Source of the DNA: an uncultured Oscillospiraceae bacterium
GTDB lineage: Bacteria; Bacillota; Clostridia; Oscillospirales; Oscillospiraceae
DNA length: 36,447 bases
Assembly (NCBI GenBank): GCA_934659475.1
Contig: CAKUHX010000002.1
Span: 1-36,447, forward strand
Direction of reading: 5' to 3'
Shown: positions 15,651-23,600 of the stretch, piece after piece
Layout of the letters: every line of letters begins with the position of its first letter
Numbering within the stretch: position 1 is the stretch's first letter
The notes under the pieces: model-generated
Told to the model about the DNA's origin: nothing
What the model saw: the letters and a program-made list of their open reading frames with translations, nothing else
Databases searched by the model: none
Position numbers and translations under genes: made by a program

Positions 15651-17384
15651 TTACTTTCGCAGGATACGCCACAGGGTGGTGCGTCCGATGCCCAGATGAA
15701 GGGCGGCCTGTGTCCGGTTCCCGCCGCACTGATGAAGCATCTGAAGGGCGGCCTCTTTGGTGATCTGCTCTAAGGTGGTGCCGGGGCCGGGAGAGGAACA
15801 GGAGGGGGCGGAGGCGACCTCGGCCCGAAGAACTGCCGCAGTCTGCTCCGCGGTGACGGGGCCCCCAGGGGAACTGCGGACCAATGTCTCCAGGACCCGA
15901 AGAAACTGCAGGTCGTTGCCGGGCCATGGGAAATCCTGTAGCAGAGATAGGACCGCCGGGTCAGGGGCAGGCAGGTCGGGGAGCGAGAAAAAGGCAAACG
16001 CGCGCTCTGCCAATGCGGAGATCTGGCCGGGATCCAGACGCAGCGGCGGAAGCATTAGGGGCAGAGAGCGGTACAGGCGGTAAAATGCGGCGGGGACAGG
16101 GTCGGCGGCAGAGACGCAGCTGGCGGACAGAACGACACAGTTTCTGCGGCATACGGCCATTTCAGACAGCGTAGTCAGCAGGCGGGACAGATCCTGCGGG
16201 GAGAGAACATCTAACTCTGACAGCCAGAGGAATTGGCCGCTGTCAGCCAGAGGGGAGCCATGGTGCTCCAAAAGAAAGGACCAGCTCCTGGCGCTGAGGG
16301 CGCTGCAGCGGATGGATACATAGGCGCTGGCCTTGTATGGGTCGAGACGGGCGAGGCGGGAGATGATGGCATCGAGATCGCTCCCCGTCTCACCGCAGAT
16401 CAGAAGGGGGAGGGTGAGCCGGGCGGCAGAACGGAGAGCCTCTTCTGCCGCATAGGACAGCTCCGGGCGCAGGCAGGGCCGGGGGACTGCGGCACTGTTT
16501 TGTTCGGGGGGAAAGAAGCAGAGCCCCATCTTCCGGGGGGAGACAGGGGTGCGCTTGGCCACAAAGAAAAAGGCGGTGCAGCAGACGGGATCCTGGATGC
16601 GCTGGGAATGGATCACATAGACGCGGCCCAGGAGGCTGCGCAGGATCCTGCGCTCCCCCATAGACCGGGAGACGGGCAGCTCCGTCCGCAGCAGTTCCAG
16701 CAGCGGCCGGGGCAGGTCGTCGCAGGAGGACAGGACCAGGCCGCCGTTGTCATCCAGAACAACGGTGTTGGCGATCTGCCCCAGCAGGAGCTGGCGAAAA
16801 AAGTGGTTCTCGGCGGAGAGGGTGCGGCGGGCCTGGCAGAGCAGCAAGGTCTGGTCGATGGCCTGCCGGATGCTGTCGTCTCCGGAGAGGACCAAATGCG
16901 GATGGTATCCCAGTTCAAGGGCTGTGGTATAGGCTACGGTGTCGCAGAGCAGGGCGCGGCCCTCGGGATGTAGCCCGCGCAGAATATCCCGGACAGAGGA
17001 GCAGGGAGAGAGAGGAACGACCTCCAAATGACAGTCGATGAGTTCCCGGAGCTTTTGTGCGCTGCGGGTGATGTTTTCGTGGGCCACAAGGATGGCGCGG
17101 CCGCCTCCAACGGTATTCAGGGCGCGGAGGATGTCGTAGGGCGAGACCTCTACCTCTGTCACCGGGATGCTGATGGCGGCGCGCAGCAGTTCTGCGGTGC
17201 CGCCGCGGGAGATCACGGCGTCATACTCCGGGCGGAGGTGCCTTTGGGCCTGGATCAGTCCCTGCCCCAGGTCGCCTTCGGCGATCGTGATCTTTGCGGC
17301 GGGGTAATGAGGAATGATGGCGGCCAGCTGCTGCTTCAGCTCGGGGTAGGGCGTGATAAACAAAATGCGGACGGGCAGTTCCAT
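15651..17384 (-). CDS. PrpR-N/Fis-type transcriptional regulator with degenerate AAA+ domain
   Basis: A 577-residue regulator with the layout of sigma-54 activators of the PrpR branch. Residues 1-180 are a PrpR-N sensor domain (ITIAEGDLGQGLIQA, DAVISRGGTAELLR, IPVTEVEVSPYDILRAL, HPHLVLSGDDSIRQA). A PAS-like segment (about 195-290) follows. Residues 310-505 align with the sigma-54 interaction domain but are damaged at the motifs: Walker A reads GETGSDLDA (331-339), with no glycine-lysine; the GAFTGA loop is absent; Walker B reads LWLSELD, with Ser389 for the Asp; WPGNDLQFL replaces WPGNVREL. The C-terminus (536-577) is an intact Fis helix-turn-helix, NRTQAALHLGIGRTTLWRILRK. ATP-driven activation therefore seems unlikely, as in TyrR-like relatives. 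It is divergent from the kinase-pdxA-larA operon and is its likely local regulator. The ATG at 17384 has AGGAGG upstream. Confidence 0.85.
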   Translation of the reverse strand: MELPVRILFITPYPELKQQLAAIIPHYPAAKITIAEGDLGQGLIQAQRHLRPEYDAVISRGGTAELLRAAISIPVTEVEVSPYDILRALNTVGGGRAILVAHENITRSAQKLRELIDCHLEVVPLSPCSSVRDILRGLHPEGRALLCDTVAYTTALELGYHPHLVLSGDDSIRQAIDQTLLLCQARRTLSAENHFFRQLLLGQIANTVVLDDNGGLVLSSCDDLPRPLLELLRTELPVSRSMGERRILRSLLGRVYVIHSQRIQDPVCCTAFFFVAKRTPVSPRKMGLCFFPPEQNSAAVPRPCLRPELSYAAEEALRSAARLTLPLLICGETGSDLDAIISRLARLDPYKASAYVSIRCSALSARSWSFLLEHHGSPLADSGQFLWLSELDVLSPQDLSRLLTTLSEMAVCRRNCVVLSASCVSAADPVPAAFYRLYRSLPLMLPPLRLDPGQISALAERAFAFFSLPDLPAPDPAVLSLLQDFPWPGNDLQFLRVLETLVRSSPGGPVTAEQTAAVLRAEVASAPSCSSPGPGTTLEQITKEAALQMLHQCGGNRTQAALHLGIGRTTLWRILRK

Positions 17385-17411
17385 AGACAGCCTCCTGAAA
17401 AGACAAGATGT

Positions 17412-17426
17412 GGTTCAAAATGAAAC
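17412..17426. promoter_or_regulatory. Candidate operator palindrome between the regulator and the kinase gene
   Basis: TTCA (17414-17417) and TGAA (17421-17424) form an inverted repeat around AAA, with a matching outer G/C pair at 17412 and 17426. It is 28 bp before the regulator start codon and about 110 bp before the kinase start codon, a reasonable place for a Fis-type helix-turn-helix site controlling both. Confidence 0.4.
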
Positions 17427-17464
17427 GATCGAGCGAAAAAAATAATGGAAAGGAAAGGAGCGGA

Positions 17465-17481
17465 CTGGTACGATCAGAGCA
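17465..17481 (+). promoter_or_regulatory. Sigma-54-like promoter before the C4 acid sugar kinase gene
   Basis: CTGGTACGA followed by CAGAGCA places GG (17467-17468) and GC (17479-17480) exactly 10 bp apart, as in -24/-12 promoters. It matches the consensus CTGG-ACG and GCA parts but lacks the usual TT before GC. Transcription would start near 17492, about 46 bases before the ATG at 17538. No convincing sigma-A promoter was found in this gap. Confidence 0.4.
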
Positions 17482-17537
17482 GGGATAAAACTGTGTTGTT
17501 GAAAGATAAGAAGGATGAGGATACAAAGGAGGGACGT

Positions 17538-18788
17538 ATGATCAGACTGGCCATGATCGCCGATGATCTTACAGGGGCCATGGATACGGCCGCCGGCTTT
17601 TTTGCCCGGGGGGCAGATGTGAGGGTGTTTTCTTTCCCAGAGCGTACAGATTTCTTTGCCGGGGGAGAAGAGGTCTCTGTGATCGATGCCGAGACGCGGC
17701 ATCTGGCCCCGGAAGAGGCATACCTGCGGGTGGCCGCGCTGGCGAAGAAAGCGGTGCAGGCGGGGGCGACCCATCTGTATAAAAAGACCGATTCCGCCCT
17801 GCGGGGCAACATAGGCAGCGAACTGGCGGCCATGTTGTGTGCAGGCGGAGGAGAGACTGTAAACTTTGTGCCCGCCTTTCCGCAGATGGGGCGGACGACA
17901 AAAGGCGGCATCCACTATGTGGAGGGGTCGCCTGTTGCCCAGAGCGTATTTGGACAGGACCCGTTCGAGCCGGTAAAGGATCCTTATGTGCTGCGGATCA
18001 TCGGGGCGCAGACAGAGGTCCCGGCAGTGGCGTGCGGCGTGGGCGAGTTTAGCAGGGCGCCGGGTATCTGTGTGTATGACGCGGAGACAGAGGAGGATAT
18101 GGAAGGCATCGCCGACGGGCTGGGAGCCGGCGGCCTTCGTCTGTGCGCCGGGTGCGCCGGCTTTGCGCAGATACTGGCGAGGCGGCTGTTCCCGGAGAAA
18201 AGGCACAGTGAGGTGCAGCCGGCAAAGGGGCCTCTGTGGGTGATATGTGGGAGTGTGAACCCGGTGACGATAAAGCAGCTTTTGTGGGCGCAGGCCAGGG
18301 GAGCGGTCCGCCTTTCGCTGGCTCCGCGGCAGAAACTGGAGAGCGCCTGGCTGCTGACGGATGAGGGAGACCGGCTGGCGGCGGCGGCTCTGGCGGCGGG
18401 GAAAAGGGCGGACTGCATCATAGTGGACACACTGGATCAAAGCCGGGGGGAGACCTGGCGGCTGGCCCAAGGCCGGGATATGACCCTGCCGGAGATGAGG
18501 GAGCGCATTGCCGAAGTTCTGGGGGGCGTGGTGAAGAAACTGCTGGAGGCCGGCCTGGAGGGAACGCTGATGTGTACGGGGGGCGATGTGCTCCAGTCAG
18601 TGTTGTGTACGCTGGGGGCAGAGTCTCTGCGTCTGCAGGGGGAGATAGCCCCCGGGGTGGTCCGGGCCGGATTTCTGTACGGAGAAGAGGAACGCACGGT
18701 ATTGACCAAATCGGGGGGCTTTGGCGGACAGGAACTGCTGGAGCGCCTGGTGCAGGAGCTTAAAAAAGGAGGAACGGGAAAAACATGA
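17538..18788 (+). CDS. Four-carbon acid sugar kinase family protein (DUF1537)
   Basis: A 416-residue kinase of the four-carbon acid sugar kinase family (OtnK/DtnK-like), whose characterised members phosphorylate threonate or erythronate at O4. The N-terminal substrate domain carries IADDLTGAMDTAAGFFARG (7-25), YKKTDSALRGNIGSEL and NFVPAFPQMGRTTKGGIHYVEG. The C-terminal nucleotide domain carries WVICGSVNPVTIKQL, LMCTGGDVLQSVL, PGVVRAGFLYG and TKSGGFGGQELL. The start is the ATG at 17538 with AAGGAGGG five bases upstream; the frame opens at 17445 but the added residues are not conserved. Its stop overlaps the next ATG (ATGA), coupling it to the PdxA-type dehydrogenase that would act next. The exact stereoisomer used is unknown. 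Confidence 0.88.
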   Translation: MIRLAMIADDLTGAMDTAAGFFARGADVRVFSFPERTDFFAGGEEVSVIDAETRHLAPEEAYLRVAALAKKAVQAGATHLYKKTDSALRGNIGSELAAMLCAGGGETVNFVPAFPQMGRTTKGGIHYVEGSPVAQSVFGQDPFEPVKDPYVLRIIGAQTEVPAVACGVGEFSRAPGICVYDAETEEDMEGIADGLGAGGLRLCAGCAGFAQILARRLFPEKRHSEVQPAKGPLWVICGSVNPVTIKQLLWAQARGAVRLSLAPRQKLESAWLLTDEGDRLAAAALAAGKRADCIIVDTLDQSRGETWRLAQGRDMTLPEMRERIAEVLGGVVKKLLEAGLEGTLMCTGGDVLQSVLCTLGAESLRLQGEIAPGVVRAGFLYGEEERTVLTKSGGFGGQELLERLVQELKKGGTGKT

Positions 18789-19873
18789 ACAAACCGATCT
18801 TGGGGATCACCATGGGGGACCCCTTTGGAAAGGGGCCGGAGATCACGGTGAAAGCGCTGAGCGATGGCGGACTGTATCAGCGCTGCCGCCCGGTGGTCAT
18901 CGGCGACGTCTGCTGTATGGAGCGGGCGGCGGCCGTTCTGGAACTGCGGGGCGGGCCCCGGGTATCGGTGCGGGGCATCCGTGATGTCCGGCAGGCTCAG
19001 TTCCGTCCCGGGACCATCGATGTGTATGAAGTCGGGATAATGGAGCCGCAGGATCTGCCGCCGCTTACCAAGCCCCCGGTCCCCTTCGGCCTGGGTGCCA
19101 CGGCCAAGGGCGGCGAGGCGGCCTTTCAATATGTGAAAAAGGTCATCGAACTGGCCGTGGCCAGCGAGATAGATGCCACAGTGACCAATGCGCTGAGCAA
19201 AGAGGCCATCAACATGGCAGGACATCACTTCAGCGGCCACACAGAGATCTACGCCAAGTACACGGAAACGGAGAAATATACTATGATGCTGGCCCATGAG
19301 GACCTGCGGGTGGTGCATGTTTCCACTCATGTGTCCCTGCGGGAGGCGTGTGACTGCGTAAAGCGGGACCGGGTGTTGGAGGTGATCCGGATCGCGGACC
19401 GGGGCTGCCGCGCGCTGGGTATTGCCCAGCCGAAGATCGGCGTAGCGGGGCTGAACCCCCACTGCGGGGAGAACGGGATGTTCGGCAGAGAAGAGCTGGA
19501 TGAGATCCAGCCCGCTATCGACGCCGCCGTGGCAGAGGGCATCTGCATCCCGGAAGGAAAGCCTACCCCGCCGGACACCGTGTTTTCAAAGGCGCTGGGC
19601 GGGTGGTATGACATCGTGGTGGCCATGTATCATGACCAGGGGCATATCCCGCTAAAGGTAAAAGGATTCGTGTACGACCGGGCCAAGGGCTGCTGGGGCG
19701 CGGTAGCCGGGGTGAACGTAACTCTGGGCCTGCCCATTATCCGGGCCAGTGTGGACCACGGCACAGGCTTTGGCCATGCCGGGGACGGCAGTGCCAACGA
19801 ATCGAGCCTGGTCAACGCTATGGACTATGCCATACGGATGGCGAACGCGGGCCGCAGTCCGGCGGAGCGGTGA
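18785..19873 (+). CDS. pdxA: PdxA2-type 4-phospho-sugar-acid dehydrogenase
   Basis: A 362-residue NAD-dependent dehydrogenase of the PdxA family. The divalent-metal ligands can be placed at His182 (STHVSL), His226 (LNPHCGE) and His283 (YHDQGHIPLK), and the phosphate-binding region includes GHTE (151-154). The N-terminal GDPFGKGPEI replaces the GDPAGIGPE of the vitamin B6 enzyme. PdxA proper oxidises 4-phosphohydroxy-L-threonine; PdxA2 members next to a DUF1537 kinase oxidise and decarboxylate 4-phospho-threonate or -erythronate to dihydroxyacetone phosphate. The context with the overlapping kinase gene favours PdxA2. The larA-like gene starts 13 bp downstream. A biosynthetic PdxA role is less likely because no other B6 gene is nearby. 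Confidence 0.88.
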   Translation: MNKPILGITMGDPFGKGPEITVKALSDGGLYQRCRPVVIGDVCCMERAAAVLELRGGPRVSVRGIRDVRQAQFRPGTIDVYEVGIMEPQDLPPLTKPPVPFGLGATAKGGEAAFQYVKKVIELAVASEIDATVTNALSKEAINMAGHHFSGHTEIYAKYTETEKYTMMLAHEDLRVVHVSTHVSLREACDCVKRDRVLEVIRIADRGCRALGIAQPKIGVAGLNPHCGENGMFGREELDEIQPAIDAAVAEGICIPEGKPTPPDTVFSKALGGWYDIVVAMYHDQGHIPLKVKGFVYDRAKGCWGAVAGVNVTLGLPIIRASVDHGTGFGHAGDGSANESSLVNAMDYAIRMANAGRSPAER

Positions 19874-19886
19874 AAGGAGAGAAAGC

Positions 19887-21161
19887 ATGGGAACGGTCGC
19901 AGAGCTATTGAAGCATGTTGAGATCCCTCGAATGCTGCCCATCGAACAGCATTTTGACAGTACCCATATCCCTGCGGAGCAGGTGCCGGAACAGGTGGTC
20001 CGACAGCTGTCGCGGCAGGAGATCTCCTGCCGCTTCCGGCCGGGGATGGAGATCGCCATCACCGTGGGCAGCAGGGGGATCGCCAATATCCCGGAGATCA
20101 TAAAAGCGGCAGCGGACTATCTGAAGGAGCGCGGAGCAGTGCCCTTTTTGGTGCCCGCTATGGGGAGCCACGGCGGAGCCACCGCACAGGGGCAGCGCAG
20201 CGTGATCGAAGCCTATGGGGTCACGGAAGAATATGTGGGATGCCAGATACGATCCAGTATGGAGACTGTGGAGATCGGCTCGACCGATGATGGCCGGCCC
20301 GTGCGCATCGACAAAAATGCGGCTTCGGCAGACGGGATCCTGGTGGTGGGCAGGGTGAAGCCACACACGGGATTCCGCGGCCCCTATGAGAGCGGCATCA
20401 TGAAAATGATGGCCATCGGTCTGGGAAAGCAGTATGGTGCGGAGATGATCCATGCCGACGGCTTTGGAAAGCTGAGAGAGTACATCCCCATGTACGGGAA
20501 AGCGATCCTGAAGCACGCGCCTGTGCTGTGCGGGCTGGCCATTCTGGAGAATGCCTACGACCAGACGCGGGAACTGGTCTCGCTCACCCCGGAAGAGATC
20601 GTGGAGAAGGAGCCTCTCCTGCTGGAGCAGGCCAGGGGGTATATGCCGCGCATCCGCTTTGAAAGCTGCGATGTGCTGATCGTAGACAGGATAGGAAAGA
20701 ATATCAGCGGGGACGGTATGGACCCCAATATTTCCGGGCGCTTTCCAGCCCCCTATGCCCAGGGGGGGATCGATGCCCAGCGGGTGGCCGTGCTGGACCT
20801 GACGGAGGAGAGCCACGGAAACGCCTGCGGCATCGGTCTTGCGGATGTTACCACGCGGCGTCTGTTCCAAAAGATGGATATGGAGCAGACCTATCCCAAT
20901 GCCATAACCAACACCCTGGTGGGGGAACTGAAGATACCAATGGTCATGGACTCTGACCGGCTGGCGATCCAGCTTGCGCTGAAGTCCTGCGTGGGAAATG
21001 ACCACAGTGCGCCCCGGGTAGTCAGGATCGGGTCTACTCTTGAGATGCAGTATATCTGGGTATCGGAAGCCATGCGGGCGGAGGCCGAGGCAGATCCGGA
21101 CATCAGCGTGCTGGGAGAGGCTGTCCCTATGGCCTTCGATCCCAAGGGAGATCTTTTTTGA
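19887..21161 (+). CDS. LarA-like (DUF2088) nickel-pincer racemase/epimerase family protein
   Basis: A 424-residue protein of the lactate racemase LarA superfamily (Lar_N, DUF2088). The residues important in Lactobacillus plantarum LarA have counterparts with near-identical spacing: His95 (MGSHGGAT) for catalytic His108, His160 (VKPHTGF) for His174, Lys173 (GIMKMMAIG) for the cofactor-bound Lys184, and His189 (EMIHADGFG) for the nickel ligand His200. Related proteins racemise malate, hydroxyglutarate or phenyllactate or epimerise gluconate at C2. In this operon a C2 epimerase for a C4 sugar acid is a reasonable guess. The cofactor-making proteins LarB, LarC and LarE are not in the window. The ATG at 19887 follows AAAGGAGAG; the frame is open to 19749 but that overlaps pdxA. 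Confidence 0.85.
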   Translation: MGTVAELLKHVEIPRMLPIEQHFDSTHIPAEQVPEQVVRQLSRQEISCRFRPGMEIAITVGSRGIANIPEIIKAAADYLKERGAVPFLVPAMGSHGGATAQGQRSVIEAYGVTEEYVGCQIRSSMETVEIGSTDDGRPVRIDKNAASADGILVVGRVKPHTGFRGPYESGIMKMMAIGLGKQYGAEMIHADGFGKLREYIPMYGKAILKHAPVLCGLAILENAYDQTRELVSLTPEEIVEKEPLLLEQARGYMPRIRFESCDVLIVDRIGKNISGDGMDPNISGRFPAPYAQGGIDAQRVAVLDLTEESHGNACGIGLADVTTRRLFQKMDMEQTYPNAITNTLVGELKIPMVMDSDRLAIQLALKSCVGNDHSAPRVVRIGSTLEMQYIWVSEAMRAEAEADPDISVLGEAVPMAFDPKGDLF

Positions 21162-21164
21162 TCA

Positions 21165-21214
21165 CTGCGCAACGCCAGGGGCGTCCTTAAAAAGGACGCC
21201 CCTGGCGCAGTTTT
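21165..21214. terminator. Terminator after the larA-like gene
   Basis: A long inverted repeat (CGCCAGGGGCGTCCTT with AAGGACGCCCCTGGCG, plus an outer CTGC/GCAG after a small bulge) followed by TTTT. The convergent glycosylase gene stops at 21213, so its transcript also enters this hairpin. Confidence 0.88.
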
Positions 21215-21812
21215 AAAGATCGGAGCGGTCCGGTGTGCAGTAGGTCCTGCTGCACACCTGCCGGATCTTGCTTTGCAGGCTCTTCAAGTCGTCAAAGGTG
21301 ACTGGGCGCTTGGAGGGGTCCCGAAGGATGGCGGCGGGGTGGTACAGGGCGGTCATCCAGACGCCGGAGCGTTCCACCCACTGGCCGTGCTCCCGGCTGA
21401 TCTTGAAGTCCTCACGGATCAGCCGCATGGCGGCCACCCGGCCCAGACAGACGATGATCTTGGGGCGGATCAGGGCCACCTGGTTGCGCAGGTAGCCGAT
21501 GCAGGCATCCTGCTCCGTGTTCAGGGGGTCCCGGTTTTGGGGCGGGCGGCACTTGACGATGTTGGCGATGTACACGTTCCGGCTCCGGTCCAGGTCGATG
21601 AGCTCCAGCATGTCGTCCAGCAGCTTGCCGCCCCGGCCCACAAAGGGCTCGCCCTGCAGGTCCTCGTTCTCACCGGGGCCCTCGCCGATGCACATGACCT
21701 CCGCGCCTCTGGGCCCCACGCCGAAGACCACGTTGTGCCGGCCGTCCGCCAGAGCGCAGCGCTGGCAGGAGCGGCAGGCCTGCTCCAGCTGTTCCCAATC
21801 CAATCGTGCCAT
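21213..21812 (-). CDS. Family 4 (type 4) uracil-DNA glycosylase
   Basis: A 199-residue iron-sulfur uracil-DNA glycosylase that removes uracil from DNA. The four cluster ligands are Cys16, Cys19, Cys88 and Cys104 (CQRC... VKCRPP... QDAC). The active-site block is [23 protein letters not shown] (44-66), and [13 protein letters not shown] near the C-terminus is the second catalytic motif. The ATG at 21812 has GGGAGG upstream and leaves the conserved first helix intact; an earlier start at 21875 overlaps a perfect 16-nt palindrome in the leader. Family 4 enzymes are common in anaerobic Clostridia. It is a stand-alone gene between two convergent or divergent neighbours. Confidence 0.92.
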   Translation of the reverse strand: MARLDWEQLEQACRSCQRCALADGRHNVVFGVGPRGAEVMCIGEGPGENEDLQGEPFVGRGGKLLDDMLELIDLDRSRNVYIANIVKCRPPQNRDPLNTEQDACIGYLRNQVALIRPKIIVCLGRVAAMRLIREDFKISREHGQWVERSGVWMTALYHPAAILRDPSKRPVTFDDLKSLQSKIRQVCSRTYCTPDRSDL

Positions 21813-21863
21813 CGTGCAGCCTCCCACCTGTCGGTCATACCGCCCCAGGGCGGTCCTGTAAGG

Positions 21864-21892
21864 AGCATAGCACAAAAAATGGCGAAAGAAAA
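21864..21892 (-). promoter_or_regulatory. Possible promoter of the uracil-DNA glycosylase gene
   Basis: On the minus strand TATGCT (21869-21864) has a TG one base before it (extended -10). The hexamer 17 bp upstream (TTTTCT) is a weak -35, so this is tentative. Confidence 0.4.
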
Positions 21893-21963
21893 GGGAATAA
21901 AAAGAAATTTTTCGTGCAGAATAAAGAGAAATGCGCTAAAACGTAAAAATACTGAATCATATC

Positions 21964-21992
21964 TTGCAAAAAATGGGGCGCGGTGGTACAAT
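21964..21992 (+). promoter_or_regulatory. Sigma-A-type promoter of the hydrogenase gene
   Basis: TTGCAA (21964-21969), 17 bp, TACAAT (21987-21992) with extended -10 TGG. The leader of about 85 nt contains a CCGTCT-GAGG-AGACGG hairpin (22030-22045). Confidence 0.82.
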
Positions 21993-22082
21993 GTGGCCGA
22001 TCAAAAAAGAACGGGGAATGGGCGTGCCGCCGTCTGAGGAGACGGGACAGGCGCGGCCCGACAGAGAAGGAGAGAAGCTGAA

Positions 22083-23600
22083 ATGAGAGGGACCCATACA
22101 GCGGTGGACGACATCCGCCGACAGGTATTTACTGAGATCGCCCGCATGGCCTTTGAGGGCGGAGACTATAAGGAGAAGATCCGCCAGCTGCCCCACAAGA
22201 TCGTGCCCGGCGAGACCGCCCACTACCGCCAGAACATCATTCTGGAGCGTGCCGTGGTCAGCGAGCGCCTGCGGCTGGCCATGGGCCTGCCCGTGCGGGA
22301 TCTGAGCGTATATACTCCCACGGAGGCCCGGCTGGAGGAGAGTGCTATCGCGGAGAAATACTACGAGCCGCCGCTGATCAACGTGATCTCCTTTGCCTGC
22401 AACGCCTGCCCCCCCAAGCAGGTGCGGGTGAGCAACATGTGCCAGGGCTGTCTGGCCCACCCCTGTCAGGAGGTCTGCCCCAAAGACGCCATCCGCATCG
22501 TCCAGGGGAAGAGCGTCATCGACCAGGACAAGTGCGTCAAGTGCGGCCGCTGCGTGGGGGAGTGCCCCTATAACGCCATCATCAAGTTCGAGCGCCCCTG
22601 CGCCGAGGCCTGCGGCATGGACGCCATCGGCTCCGACCAGTTGGGCCGGGCCAAGATCGACTATGACAAGTGCGTGTCCTGCGGCATGTGCCTTGTGAAC
22701 TGCCCCTTCGGCGCCATCGCCGACAAGAGCCAGATCTTCCAGATGATCCGCGCCATCAAGCAGGGGGACAAGGTGGTGGCCGCCGTGGCCCCCGCCTTTG
22801 TGACCCAGTTCGGGGACAAGGTCACCCCCTCTCAGGTGCGGGAGGGGATGCGCCGGGTGGGCTTCTCCGGCGTGTGGGAGGTGGCCGCCGGCGCCGACCT
22901 GTGCACCATCGAGGAGGCCAAGGACTATCTGGAGAAGGTGCCGGAGGAGCTGGACTTCCTGGCCACCTCCTGCTGCCCCGCCTGGGCGGTGATGGCCAAA
23001 AAGCTGTTTCCCCAGTTCACCGAGAACATCTCCATGGCCCTGACCCCCATGGTGCTCACCGCCCGGCTGATCAAGCGGCAGATCCCCGACGCCCGGGTGG
23101 TGTTCATCGGGCCCTGCGCCGCCAAAAAGCTGGAGGCCTCCCGCCGCACCATCCGCAGCGATGTGGACTTTGTGCTGACCTTTGAAGAGATGCAGGGGGT
23201 GTTCGACGCCGCCGGTGTGGATCTGAGCCAGATGCCCGCCGACCCGGAGAAGGACTTCCACTGGGCCACCGGTGCGGGCCGCGGCTTCGCCGTCACCGGC
23301 GGCGTGGCCCAGGCAGTGGTCAAGGCCGCCAAGACCATCGACCCGGAGCGGGAGGTGCCCGTGCAGTACGCCGACGGCCTGCGGGAGTGCAAGAAGATGC
23401 TGGCCATGGCCAAGGCGGGCAAGTATAAGGGCTATCTGCTGGAGGGCATGGGCTGCCCCGGCGGCTGCGTGGCCGGCGCCGGGACCATCACCCCCGCGGT
23501 AAAGAGCACGGCGGCGGTGAAGAATTACGCTGCCCAGGCGGCAGAGGACAACGCTGTGGACTCCCGCTTTGCCGCTGAGGTCTCCAAGCTGGAGCAGTAA
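22083..23600 (+). CDS. [FeFe]-hydrogenase, monomeric, group B-like
   Basis: A 505-residue iron hydrogenase. The H-cluster signatures are all present: L1 TSCCPAW (295-301), L2 GPCAAKKLE (Cys345) and L3 EGMGCPGGC (Cys458, Cys462). Upstream lie ferredoxin-type cysteine sets: Cys120/123/128/132, Cys151/154/157/161 and Cys197/200/203/207, with extra Cys173/177. The N-terminal 100 residues have no recognisable cluster. GPC in place of MPC in L2 and MGCPGGC in L3 fit group B enzymes, whose physiological role is unclear. No C-terminal PAS domain is present, which argues against the sensory group C. The gene stands alone; HydE, HydF and HydG maturases and partner subunits must be elsewhere. It is cytoplasmic, with no signal peptide. 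AAGGAG precedes the ATG. Confidence 0.9.
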   Translation: MRGTHTAVDDIRRQVFTEIARMAFEGGDYKEKIRQLPHKIVPGETAHYRQNIILERAVVSERLRLAMGLPVRDLSVYTPTEARLEESAIAEKYYEPPLINVISFACNACPPKQVRVSNMCQGCLAHPCQEVCPKDAIRIVQGKSVIDQDKCVKCGRCVGECPYNAIIKFERPCAEACGMDAIGSDQLGRAKIDYDKCVSCGMCLVNCPFGAIADKSQIFQMIRAIKQGDKVVAAVAPAFVTQFGDKVTPSQVREGMRRVGFSGVWEVAAGADLCTIEEAKDYLEKVPEELDFLATSCCPAWAVMAKKLFPQFTENISMALTPMVLTARLIKRQIPDARVVFIGPCAAKKLEASRRTIRSDVDFVLTFEEMQGVFDAAGVDLSQMPADPEKDFHWATGAGRGFAVTGGVAQAVVKAAKTIDPEREVPVQYADGLRECKKMLAMAKAGKYKGYLLEGMGCPGGCVAGAGTITPAVKSTAAVKNYAAQAAEDNAVDSRFAAEVSKLEQ

